Assembly: GCF_001553625.1 (NCBI RefSeq)
Contig: NZ_CP014230.1
Span: 1,984,001-2,048,000, forward strand
Direction: 5' to 3'
Length of the DNA: 64,000 nucleotides
From: Desulfomicrobium orale DSM 12838
GTDB taxonomy: Bacteria; Desulfobacterota; Desulfovibrionia; Desulfovibrionales; Desulfomicrobiaceae
Position numbers and translations under genes: made by a program. Under the pieces are notes generated by a model. That model did no database searches and was not told the origin of the DNA. It was given only the letters and a program-made list of their open reading frames with translations. This document shows positions 51,833-59,792 of the stretch, piece by piece. The number at the start of each line of letters is the position of its first letter. Within the stretch, counting starts at the first letter, position 1.

Positions 51833-53242
51833 ATGGCTTTTTTCATCAGAGCCGCTTTGATGTTGTTCTTCATTTTTCCGCCGGTATGGGCTCAGGCCAT
51901 GACGGGCTGGCGTACGCATGAAAGTCCGGCGTTGCTGCTGGAACGTCCCGAACGTGGAGCGTCCGGCCGGGAGATTATGCTCCCCGAGGAGCTGGATATC
52001 GAGGACGCTGTGCTTTCGAACGGCGGGTATTGGTATAAGGTTACGATTCAGGGGGTTACTGGATGGCTGTTTCAGGACACCCTTTTGGTCCGGACTGGAG
52101 AAAGCGATGAGAACGAGCGGGTAGACACGGTGTATGATGCCGTGGATGAAGCCCGTGGAGCTTTGTTTGCGGGCGAGGGGCCCGGTAAAGCCTGGGTGCG
52201 CCGTCCGGATGTTCCCCTATCCGCCGGTGACGGGCATGCGGGCGGGGTCATTGAAACCTGGGCCGCAAAGGATGCCGTATTTCAAACCATGACTCTGGGG
52301 GACAGGACGCATACTTTGTATTTTGCGGCGGATACGGCCCAGGCTGCCCGGAAATTCCTGGGGAATGCGTTCGTTGGCCTGACCGGAGAGGAGCTGCGAA
52401 GCAGGCTGGGACGGGAAACAAGCCGGGTCGGTTCTTCCCTGCGTTACGAACAGGCGGGTGGGCATACATTTTTGGAATTTCGGATGGAAGACGGGGTGGT
52501 GGCCGAAGTCCAGCATGTCTTCTGGCCGGGCAACTGCATGGAGCTTCCGGCCCGGACCACCCAGTTGCGGCGCTTCCGGGACGCTCCCGGAGAGGACTGG
52601 CCCCGGGCGGCCTGGGTCAAGGGAAAGGATGTCCGGGTGCGGAAAGAGCCATCGCTGATGGCGGAAGTCGTGGGCCGTCTGCATGAGGACGGCCCGCCTC
52701 TTGTCTGGCTGGACGCTATGGACCGGGGCGAGGCGTGGCTCTGGTATCGCGTGGAGTTCGAGACGGCTCCCGGAACATACACCGGGGGCTGGATCTATGG
52801 GCAGTTTCTGGAGCCGTATCGGGACGGCACGACTTACGCGGATTATTTTCTGGATGTGACGGAGCACGAATTCTGGACCAAGACGAATTCCCTCAGGGAG
52901 GGGCTCGGCAAGCCGGTGAAATCCGACGGCTGGATCGAGGAGTGGCCGGGGCTGGCTCTGAGCTACAGCTCCTTTCGTGATGGCGAGACGGAAGAGAGAT
53001 ACCTGTCCGCTGTGAAAATTTCGGACGCGCGGCGGGACTTCGGGGGCATTTGGGTGGGCGACGGCGCGGAGTCCCTGCGGGAACTGGTGGATGGACTGCT
53101 GGCCGACAGATGGAAAGGAGAACGGGAACTGAAGGAAGGGGAGAACGTCTTCACGCATGAGGAGGGTCTTGCTGAGATCGTCCTCGTCTTCAAAAACGGC
53201 GTTCTGTCGTCCATGGAACGGGTGAGCCGGGCGGCGGATTGA
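51833..53242 (+). CDS. Exported SH3/BamE-like multidomain protein
   Basis: About 469 residues. A signal peptide (MAFFIRAALMLFFIFPPVWA) is followed by an SH3-like domain (about 25-85; YWYKVTIQGVTGWLFQDTLLV), a module with GLTGEELRSRLGRET and FLEFRMEDGVVAEVQHVFW resembling a SmpA/BamE fold, a second SH3-like domain (about 255-315; KDVRVRKEPSLMAEVVGRL and GGWIYGQFLE), and a further C-terminal SmpA-like module. I choose the ATG at 51833 because AGGAG lies just upstream; the ATG at 51821 contains that ribosome site. SH3b domains usually bind peptidoglycan. Not otherwise recognised. Confidence 0.75.
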   Translation: MAFFIRAALMLFFIFPPVWAQAMTGWRTHESPALLLERPERGASGREIMLPEELDIEDAVLSNGGYWYKVTIQGVTGWLFQDTLLVRTGESDENERVDTVYDAVDEARGALFAGEGPGKAWVRRPDVPLSAGDGHAGGVIETWAAKDAVFQTMTLGDRTHTLYFAADTAQAARKFLGNAFVGLTGEELRSRLGRETSRVGSSLRYEQAGGHTFLEFRMEDGVVAEVQHVFWPGNCMELPARTTQLRRFRDAPGEDWPRAAWVKGKDVRVRKEPSLMAEVVGRLHEDGPPLVWLDAMDRGEAWLWYRVEFETAPGTYTGGWIYGQFLEPYRDGTTYADYFLDVTEHEFWTKTNSLREGLGKPVKSDGWIEEWPGLALSYSSFRDGETEERYLSAVKISDARRDFGGIWVGDGAESLRELVDGLLADRWKGERELKEGENVFTHEEGLAEIVLVFKNGVLSSMERVSRAAD

Positions 53243-53260
53243 GCCGCGAAGGAGATGGAC

Positions 53261-54025
53261 ATGCGGTATCTGCCCTATGTTGTGGCGCTCATGCTTGTCT
53301 TGATGATGAGTCCGTCTTCCAGTCTGGCCCAGCCCTCCGCCTTGCAGGTGCCGGGCAGCTGGCTGGCCTCTTCCGGGGCGGGGCAGACCGTGCCGGAGTA
53401 TCCCGTACCGGGGCAATGTACCGGAGACGGTGTCCGGCTGCGGGCCGAACCGGCTGCGGAGGCGGAAGTCGTCGGTCATGTGGATCGGGAGGACTTTCTG
53501 TACATTCTGGGCGAGCGGCTGGTGGACGGTGAAACCTGGTACGAGGTGGATCACCCCGCCCGGCCGGAGCAGGCATGGATTTCCGGACGGTATCTGGAGA
53601 CAGACCGTGCAGGCAGCGTCTCTCCGGCGCATGCCCTGGTCTGGCGGGTGGAGCTGGACTTCGGCGCCACCCTGGTCAAGGCCCGCGCCCTGTTCGGAGA
53701 ACCTCTGCGAAGCGAGATCGATATGGTCCGCGTGGAGGCCGCCAGCCAGGAGAACCCCGCCGTGACCTTTGTCTATCCACTCCACACGGCCCGGTATGTG
53801 GACGGCAGACTGTCGAAAGTGCATGTCGTTGCCAAAGGTACGGGCTTCGGACCGCTTCATGTCGGCGATCCGGCGGAGAAGGTTACGGAGTTGCTGGGCG
53901 CGCCCGACGAGGAAAGAGATGGAGGGCTGATCTATCACGGCGATGCCGGGCCTTCGCGCGAGTTCCTTTTCGGACTGAAGGACGGCGTCGTCAGGGAGTT
54001 GCTCTATATTCACTGGTCCGAGTGA
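53261..54025 (+). CDS. Exported SH3/BamE-like protein, shorter relative
   Basis: 254 residues. A signal peptide ending at SSSLAQP (about residue 24), then an SH3-like domain (about 50-110; DGVRLRAEPAAEAEVVGHV, and AWISGRYLE), then a module VGDPAEKVTELLGAPDE... ending EFLFGLKDGVVRELLYIHW that parallels the module in the preceding gene. It starts 18 bases after that gene; the ATG at 53261 is spaced properly from AAGGAG, whereas the ATG at 53255 touches it. Likely a peptidoglycan-associated periplasmic protein. Confidence 0.75.
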   Translation: MRYLPYVVALMLVLMMSPSSSLAQPSALQVPGSWLASSGAGQTVPEYPVPGQCTGDGVRLRAEPAAEAEVVGHVDREDFLYILGERLVDGETWYEVDHPARPEQAWISGRYLETDRAGSVSPAHALVWRVELDFGATLVKARALFGEPLRSEIDMVRVEAASQENPAVTFVYPLHTARYVDGRLSKVHVVAKGTGFGPLHVGDPAEKVTELLGAPDEERDGGLIYHGDAGPSREFLFGLKDGVVRELLYIHWSE

Positions 54026-54051
54026 GTGTGAAGCGTGGGAAGGAAAGATGA

Positions 54052-54379
54052 AGGAAGGACGGATGTCTACGACCAAGGGGCTTCATCGATGGTCAGGACA
54101 CGGCCGAGCGGGACGGCCTGCCGGTACGTCTTCCGACCCAGTATCAGCTTTTTCCCGATGGCCGGGCCGAGGCAATCGTTTACGGGGCATGGGGCCAAGG
54201 CACGTGGCGGATGGAGGGAGACTCCGTGTGGCTTGAGATCGTCTGTGGGGAAGAATTTGTGCCCGAAGTCCTGTCTTTTCGGGACGGTCAGCTCGTCTAC
54301 ACGGATGCGGAGTCGGCGGAGGTCTGGCCCGCGCGCCGATGGCAGCATGGACGCGGACAAGGTGCTGGATGATCTGTAG
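54052..54379 (+). pseudogene. Frameshifted and 5'-truncated relic of an exported protein gene
   Basis: From 54052 one frame reads a protein-like stretch (GFIDGQDTAERDGLPVRL, then YQLFPDGRAEAIVYG, GTWRMEGDSVWLEIVCG and FRDGQLVYTDAESAEVWPA) without any usable start codon, the frame being closed by TGA at 54049. After VWPA near 54330 the natural continuation ADGSMDADKVLDDL lies in the +1 frame, ending at TAG 54377-54379. So at least one frameshift and loss of the signal peptide are needed to explain it. The GTWRMEGD segment recalls lipocalin-like small domains. It lies within the row of related exported proteins. Confidence 0.6.
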
Positions 54380-54461
54380 AACCTTTTGGCCGGGAAATGA
54401 CGGATAATGCGGAAAACATTGTCCGAGAACGGGAAGAAGCCCTTAAATGGCGGAGAGGCGT

Positions 54462-55166
54462 ATGCCGTACAGACGTAAATTGCCGGTTCTGATTTTTCTG
54501 TTGCTGTGCTGGTCCGTACCGGCCCTGTGGGTTCAGGCCGGGCAGCATGTGCCGGTGCCCGACCGGGAGGCCAATGAAACCACCCGGCGCGGCGCGGTGA
54601 CCAACATCACGGTTTTTTTCGAATTGCTGCCGGAGGAATGCTTTTTCGATCCAGCCCCCACGGCCGGACAGCGCAAGGAATTGCTGGACGGCAAGACTGT
54701 GAACGGCCTCAGGATCGGCGTGCGGGATATCCGCAATGGCTACATGAATCTGACCGGGCCTTTTGAAGGCGTGTGGGAGATGTGTTTCTGGAATACCGCG
54801 GACAAAGGGAAGCTGGTGGCCGTCAATGCCCGTTCATGCGGGCCTGTTTGCCGGGCCAGACTTTTTTTCTACCGTCTGGATGCGGACGGCGTACTCCAGT
54901 CCGACCCGGAAGTATGGTCCGCCCTGGAAAGACAGTTCGAACCGGGAGATTTTTACCAGAAGGGCCGACTGGGGCCGCGTGAGCTGGAGGCTCTGAAGAA
55001 TTTGGCCAAGACTGTCGTTTATGACCTGCCGCGTCTGGGGCGCGATATCGTGGCCCGGCGGGACAAAAACGCGCCGCCCGAAAAAGGCGTGCCGGAGATG
55101 CTGATGCGTTCCGATCCGTGCGTTGTTTTTGTCTGGGATGGAATGTCTTTTACCAAAAAGCCGTGA
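54462..55166 (+). CDS. Exported protein of unknown function
   Basis: 234 residues, not recognised. The start at 54462 follows GGAGAGGCGT; a frame start 15 bases upstream is less well spaced. A signal peptide runs to about VQAGQH (residue 27). The mature protein is mostly beta-predicted with several cysteines (ECFF, WEMCFW, ARSCGPVCRA), suggesting disulfides, and a helical ELEALKNLAKTVVYDLPRLG near 175. It is part of the co-directional run of exported proteins; no motif suggests an enzyme. Confidence 0.65.
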   Translation: MPYRRKLPVLIFLLLCWSVPALWVQAGQHVPVPDREANETTRRGAVTNITVFFELLPEECFFDPAPTAGQRKELLDGKTVNGLRIGVRDIRNGYMNLTGPFEGVWEMCFWNTADKGKLVAVNARSCGPVCRARLFFYRLDADGVLQSDPEVWSALERQFEPGDFYQKGRLGPRELEALKNLAKTVVYDLPRLGRDIVARRDKNAPPEKGVPEMLMRSDPCVVFVWDGMSFTKKP

Positions 55167-55223
55167 CATCCACGGGTCTTCGGAATCTGAAAACCGGCGG
55201 TTTATCCGCCACGAGGGGGAGAT

Positions 55224-56093
55224 ATGAGCATCTGTCGCGCCCGCCACACGGGAAAAGGAAATTGCGGAGTGGTATTTTATTGGATTGCGGCCGTCCTGCT
55301 GGTCTTGTGTTGCGGCTGCGCGGGCCGGCAGAACGACTGGCAGGGCTACGACATTCCTCCTGCTCCGGCCGACGCCGGTAAGACGCGGCTCGGAGAAGAA
55401 CAGCTTGAGAGGCGGTCCGGCACTGCCGGAACGGAACTTCGCGGCGGATACGATGCCGACGGCCGGTATGTCGGAAGGTACGACTCCGAAGACCGTGAGG
55501 ACAGCCGCAGCAGCCGGGAGGATATCCGCCGTGATTCCGGCCGGATCCAGGAGAAAACCGGCGGGCTGCCAGTAACCTATCATGAATTCAAGGAGCGTTA
55601 CATGCGCGAGGCCGTCACGCCAGAAGGCGCGGTGAAGCTCTATTTCGACGCGGTGTTTTGCTATATTGATCCGGCTGCCCGCACCGAAGGGGTGAAAATG
55701 CTGCGCTATTGCCTGCGCGAGAAGCGGGACTGGGAGAAAACGGCCTTTTACAGGACTTTCGTCGAACGCATGGAAAACCCGGAATATACGCACATATTCC
55801 GCAGCTTCGCGGCCGGAACGTCCGTAGAGAACGGGTATGCCATGTCGCCGGACAACTACCGGCTGGATATCGCCAAGATATGGGACAAACATCCGTCCGG
55901 AGACCTGCAGGTGATGCTCCGCAGTTCCGGCGCGGACAGCCCCCGGCCCGTCTATATCCGGAAGTATGACGGCCTGTGGTTCATAGCCAACAACGCAGCC
56001 ACATATACGGGAGTGCGCCGTCCTGAGACCGAACGCGACCGGACGGGACATGACGCGGATTATGACGACGTGAATTATCGCAGCGGATACTGA
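55224..56093 (+). CDS. Lipoprotein of unknown function (possibly DUF6935-like)
   Basis: 289 residues. A hydrophobic segment with lipobox LCCGC (about residues 29-33) suggests a lipoprotein with a long n-region. Residues 35-110 are charged and low complexity (DREDSRSSREDIRRDSGR); residues 115-270 form a compact domain with TYHEFKERYMREAVTPEGAVKLYFDAV, GVKMLRYCLREKRDWEKTAFY and a KYDGLWFIANNAATYTGVR end, which resembles a family of unknown function I associate with DUF6935, without certainty. RBS GAGGGGGAG precedes the ATG. Confidence 0.65.
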   Translation: MSICRARHTGKGNCGVVFYWIAAVLLVLCCGCAGRQNDWQGYDIPPAPADAGKTRLGEEQLERRSGTAGTELRGGYDADGRYVGRYDSEDREDSRSSREDIRRDSGRIQEKTGGLPVTYHEFKERYMREAVTPEGAVKLYFDAVFCYIDPAARTEGVKMLRYCLREKRDWEKTAFYRTFVERMENPEYTHIFRSFAAGTSVENGYAMSPDNYRLDIAKIWDKHPSGDLQVMLRSSGADSPRPVYIRKYDGLWFIANNAATYTGVRRPETERDRTGHDADYDDVNYRSGY

Positions 56094-56107
56094 AGGAAAA
56101 AAAACAG

Positions 56108-56863
56108 ATGAAAAGAATTTGTCTCCTTGCTTTGGCTCTGATTCTGGGGGCTTTTCCGGCCTGGGCGGATTCTTTCGTTATCCGGAGCGCGCCGGACGAT
56201 TCCACGCGGAAGGAAGCATACCGGGTCGCGTCTGATGGGACGGAAATCCAGCTGGATGGTGTGAGGGTAGCCCCGGTGGGAATGCCCGGCCAGCCGGTCG
56301 ACGCGCTGCCCAGGTACTTCTGGTTTGCGCCGCAGTCCGGTTCGGGGCCGGATATAGTGCTGGCCGTGCCAGACACGGGAGAACATGTGGCGTTGCGTTT
56401 ACCCGATGCGGATCTCTGCTCCGACATCTGGATTAGTCCGGATGGAAAGAGATTACTGTTGGGCCTGAACACCGCCCCTTTGTCCAGTCTGGCTGTGTAC
56501 GATATGAAGATGGCGCGGGTTTCGCATACTGTGCCGGATGCGGGCTGGCCCGTATGGATAGATGAATCCCGTTTTGCCTGCAGCGCCTTTGATCCGGTCA
56601 GAAACCGGGGCCGCAGGAATACGAGCCCGGTCAGCAACGCCTGGTCTTCCGTGATGTATTGCGAGCTGCATGACGACGGCGGGATGAAGCGGAAAATTCT
56701 GTATCAGGCCATGGAAACCGTCGATTACAATCTGCTGGAGGTGGGTGCGGAAGACGGCGAACTGGTTTTTTTGAAGATCGTCGTGGATTCCCCCGAAGAG
56801 TGGGACGATTCGGATAAATACAAGGTGGAGGCCATCCACGCGCCTTATCCTGCCGCGGAGTGA
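56108..56863 (+). CDS. Exported protein, paralogue of the product of 58845-59570
   Basis: 251 residues. Signal peptide ends at PAWADS (about residue 20). The mature part has repeated beta-hairpins (DIWISPDGKRLLLGLNT, PVWIDESRFACSAFD) reminiscent of a propeller-like or eight-bladed beta protein, and a C-terminal block DYNLLEVGAEDGELVFLKIV with VDSPEEWDDSDKYK. The same C-terminal pattern occurs in the gene at 58845. It starts 14 bases after the lipoprotein gene with AAGGA before the ATG. Function unknown. Confidence 0.68.
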   Translation: MKRICLLALALILGAFPAWADSFVIRSAPDDSTRKEAYRVASDGTEIQLDGVRVAPVGMPGQPVDALPRYFWFAPQSGSGPDIVLAVPDTGEHVALRLPDADLCSDIWISPDGKRLLLGLNTAPLSSLAVYDMKMARVSHTVPDAGWPVWIDESRFACSAFDPVRNRGRRNTSPVSNAWSSVMYCELHDDGGMKRKILYQAMETVDYNLLEVGAEDGELVFLKIVVDSPEEWDDSDKYKVEAIHAPYPAAE

Positions 56864-56965
56864 TGCGGGGCCGGGTGTGGGGGGTGTTCCTTGGAATGCG
56901 GGCGCCGTATGGTGCCGGAACGAATGGTGATGTGAATGGTCAATTGGTTAGCCAGGGGAGGGCAC

Positions 56966-58618
56966 ATGGAATTGAAAAGAAAATATGCAATTTCCGGGTG
57001 GCTGGTCTTGATTTTGACCGCACTGCTTCTGAGCGGGTGTGCGGGGAAACTGGGATGGCGGCAGAAACCCTATGAGCTGACGGTGCTGCATACCAACGAC
57101 GTGCATGGCGGATACGGCGGCCTGACCAAGGAAGGCCACACCTGCTACATGCCCTACTGTGAAGACGGCAAAGGTGGCAGCGTGCGTTTGCAACAGGCCG
57201 TGCGGGCCATCCGGCGCGACATGCCGAACGTGGTGCTGCTGGATGCCGGAGACGAATTTCAGGGCACCCTGTACTCGACCGTGTACAAGGAAGTCATGCC
57301 GCCGGTGATACTGAACAAGATCGGCTACGATGTCTTCGTTCCGGGCAATCACGAGTTCGACTACGGCTGCGAATCCTTTTTCACCTTCGTGCGCAGCCTG
57401 GAAATGCCTCTGGTGGCAGCCAATCTGGTTGTCTCCTCTTCTGGCGAGGACAAGATTCAGCCCTGGGCCATTCTGGAGCGAAATGGCCGGCGCATCGGCG
57501 TGGTCGGTCTGGTGACTACGGAAACGCCGAACATTTCCTCGCCGTGCGGGGACCTGCTGTTCACGGATGAGGAAACGGCTCTGCGCCGGGCCGTGGCGGA
57601 ACTGACGGAGCAGGACGTGGATATCATCATCGCCCTGACCCACACCGGATTTGAGGCGGACAAGAAGCTGGCCCGGTCCGTTTCCGGGGTGGACGTGATC
57701 GTCGGCGGTCACAGTCACACCCTGCTTTCCAATACGCAGCCCAAGGCCGCCGGGCCCTATCCCGCCGTGGAGAAAAGTCCGGACGGCGAGCCGGTGCTGG
57801 TGGTCACGGCCGGAAACGGCGGCACTTTCCTCGGCCGTCTGAATGTGACTTTTGACGGCCGGGGCGTGGCCACACAGTGGGATGGAGACACCATACTGCT
57901 GAACGACGCCTCCTTGATGGCTCTGGGCGCACCCGCTCCTGATACCGATCTGGTGGGGACGATGGAAGAATATTCCGGTCCGGTACAGTCTCTGTTGCGC
58001 AAGAAGCTGGGCCGGATCAACGCGGCGGGCAGAAAGGGCAAGCCTCTGGAGGCCAATATCCAGGATTGCCGGGAGGCGGAATGCCTGAGCGGCAATGTGG
58101 TTGCCGACTCCATCCTGCGTGTGGCTTTCCCCGAGGCCAGGGCCGCGCTCATCAACAGTGGCAGCATGCGCAGTTCCCTGCCCGGCGGCACCGTGACCGT
58201 GGGTGATGTCATGGCCTGCCTGCCGTATCAGAATCCCATCGTCATGGCCGACATGCCCGGTTCGGTGCTTCTGGAGATGCTGGAACACGGTCTGTCCAGA
58301 TATGGCGAAGGGCATGGTTCGTTTCTCCAGACGGCTGGTTTGCGTTTCACCTTTGACAGCCGCAAGGAGCCTGGAAACCGCCTGCTGAAGGTGGAGATCA
58401 GAAACCGCAAGGGGAATTGGCAGAAGGTGAATCCCGAGAAGAGCTACCGTGTGGCGACCCTGAAGTTCCTGGCCGATGGCGGCGACGGCTACACCATGCT
58501 GAAAGGCCTGTCCTGGCTCGAATCCAAGATACTTCTGAATGACGCCGTGCGCATCCATCTGGAAACACATTCTCCGGTCAAAGCCGGAATCGAGAAGCGG
58601 ATCAGGCGCAAGCCTTGA
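56966..58618 (+). CDS. 5'-nucleotidase / UshA-like metallophosphoesterase lipoprotein
   Basis: 550 residues. Lipoprotein signal ending LLLSGCAG (about residue 26). The N-terminal metallophosphoesterase domain carries HTNDVHGG, DAGDEFQG, GNHEFDYG and GGHSHT, the dinuclear metal ligands; the C-terminal 5-nucleotidase domain (about 340-550) has AALINSGSMRSSLPGG and the substrate-binding NPIVMADMPGSVLLEML and FLADGGDGY region. It should dephosphorylate extracellular nucleotides to nucleosides on the cell surface or in the periplasm. The ATG at 56966 follows AGGGGAGGGCAC. Confidence 0.92.
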   Translation: MELKRKYAISGWLVLILTALLLSGCAGKLGWRQKPYELTVLHTNDVHGGYGGLTKEGHTCYMPYCEDGKGGSVRLQQAVRAIRRDMPNVVLLDAGDEFQGTLYSTVYKEVMPPVILNKIGYDVFVPGNHEFDYGCESFFTFVRSLEMPLVAANLVVSSSGEDKIQPWAILERNGRRIGVVGLVTTETPNISSPCGDLLFTDEETALRRAVAELTEQDVDIIIALTHTGFEADKKLARSVSGVDVIVGGHSHTLLSNTQPKAAGPYPAVEKSPDGEPVLVVTAGNGGTFLGRLNVTFDGRGVATQWDGDTILLNDASLMALGAPAPDTDLVGTMEEYSGPVQSLLRKKLGRINAAGRKGKPLEANIQDCREAECLSGNVVADSILRVAFPEARAALINSGSMRSSLPGGTVTVGDVMACLPYQNPIVMADMPGSVLLEMLEHGLSRYGEGHGSFLQTAGLRFTFDSRKEPGNRLLKVEIRNRKGNWQKVNPEKSYRVATLKFLADGGDGYTMLKGLSWLESKILLNDAVRIHLETHSPVKAGIEKRIRRKP

Positions 58619-58844
58619 TGCTGCTGAAAAAGACGGACGCCCGCCGGGGCATGCGGCAATTTCGTCCTGGCCGGAACTGCCGGAGAGTCGGAGACGGAGG
58701 GCTGTCCACGTGGCGGGGAAGCGATTTCAAGTCCGGCAGGGGCTGGGTGAGATCGCTTTCCGCCTTTGGAGCAGGCGATTGGCGGGTTGAAAATTATCTA
58801 TGGCAAACTTGGTGGCATGAAAATTTCGTAGAGGGAGAGGACAC

Positions 58845-59570
58845 ATGCGAATCGTCTGGTGTCTGACGCTGGTGCTGGGGGCGAGTCTGGCCTGGGCCGG
58901 GGATTTTTCGGAATATCGCCTGCGCGCGGTGCAGGAGGACGGCGCTTCCTCCTGCATGCTGGACGGTGTGGAATTGCATGCGGTGGAAGTGCCGCCCAAG
59001 GAAGAGGGCTGGGAGCCGGAGATCTACTTCTGGTTCGAGACCGACCCGGAAAACATGTCCTGCGCCAAGGGGCAGAATCCGAGCGTGCACGTGTTTTCAG
59101 CAGATTTGAAGCCCGTGCTGTCCGTCTGGCTGACGGAAGAGGACAGATATTGCCGCGAATTGTACTTCAATCCGGGTGCGACCCGGGTGGTGATGGAAAC
59201 CGGGACCAGCGCGGTGGGCCAGTATGTTTTGCGGGACGTGCCCTCGGGAGATTCCTTGTTTGAATATTTCGGCCAGGGCGAATGCTTCTGGCTTGGCCCG
59301 CACCGGTTTGTGTTCACCCGTTATGACGATTCTCCTCGCGGCATGCCTGTGGAGGCGGATGGCCGGTTTTCAGTGGAAGTGTACGATCCCGCTGGACCAG
59401 GAGCGTTTTCCGTCAAGGCGGCTACGTCTTTGAGCGATTATACGCTGAAGGATGTGGAGGGAGATGAGATTGTCATTGAGGAACAGTATGTGGACACTCC
59501 CGAGGACTGGAAAGATCTGGAAAAGATAAAGACCCGCGAGATTCGGGTACCTGTTCCCGCAGCGGGCTGA
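58845..59570 (+). CDS. Exported protein, paralogue of the product of 56108-56863
   Basis: 241 residues. Signal peptide ends at LAWAGDF (about residue 18). The mature region repeats the pattern of the upstream paralogue: RELYFNPGATRVVMETGTS, CFWLGPHRFVFTRYDD, DYTLKDVEGDEIVIEEQYV with VDTPEDWKDLEKIK and a PAAG end. The two flank the 5'-nucleotidase gene, so duplication followed by insertion or rearrangement is likely. RBS AGAGGGAGAGG is strong. Function unknown. The 226 bases before it hold no other gene I can support. Confidence 0.68.
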   Translation: MRIVWCLTLVLGASLAWAGDFSEYRLRAVQEDGASSCMLDGVELHAVEVPPKEEGWEPEIYFWFETDPENMSCAKGQNPSVHVFSADLKPVLSVWLTEEDRYCRELYFNPGATRVVMETGTSAVGQYVLRDVPSGDSLFEYFGQGECFWLGPHRFVFTRYDDSPRGMPVEADGRFSVEVYDPAGPGAFSVKAATSLSDYTLKDVEGDEIVIEEQYVDTPEDWKDLEKIKTREIRVPVPAAG

Positions 59571-59792
59571 CCCCTTGCGGGCGGTGGATGCTGAAAAGGA
59601 CGCGGATCGGCCAGGCCTTTCCTGTTTGCAAACCGTGGAGCTTTTTGTTTCCCGTTTTTATCGGAGGTAGAGCATGTTGCATCTGTAGTTGAAGCCGATT
59701 TTTCCATGAAATATTTTCTTGTTATTCCACAGACACTGCCGCGCGGGGTCGGCACATAGCGGCATATAAAATACACTGACGAGAATTGTAGC

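Noticed and set aside
58615-58844. Short open frame between the 5'-nucleotidase and the second paralogue
   Set aside because: It begins in the nucleotidase stop region, has no ribosome site and runs into the next gene in another frame; no homology seen.
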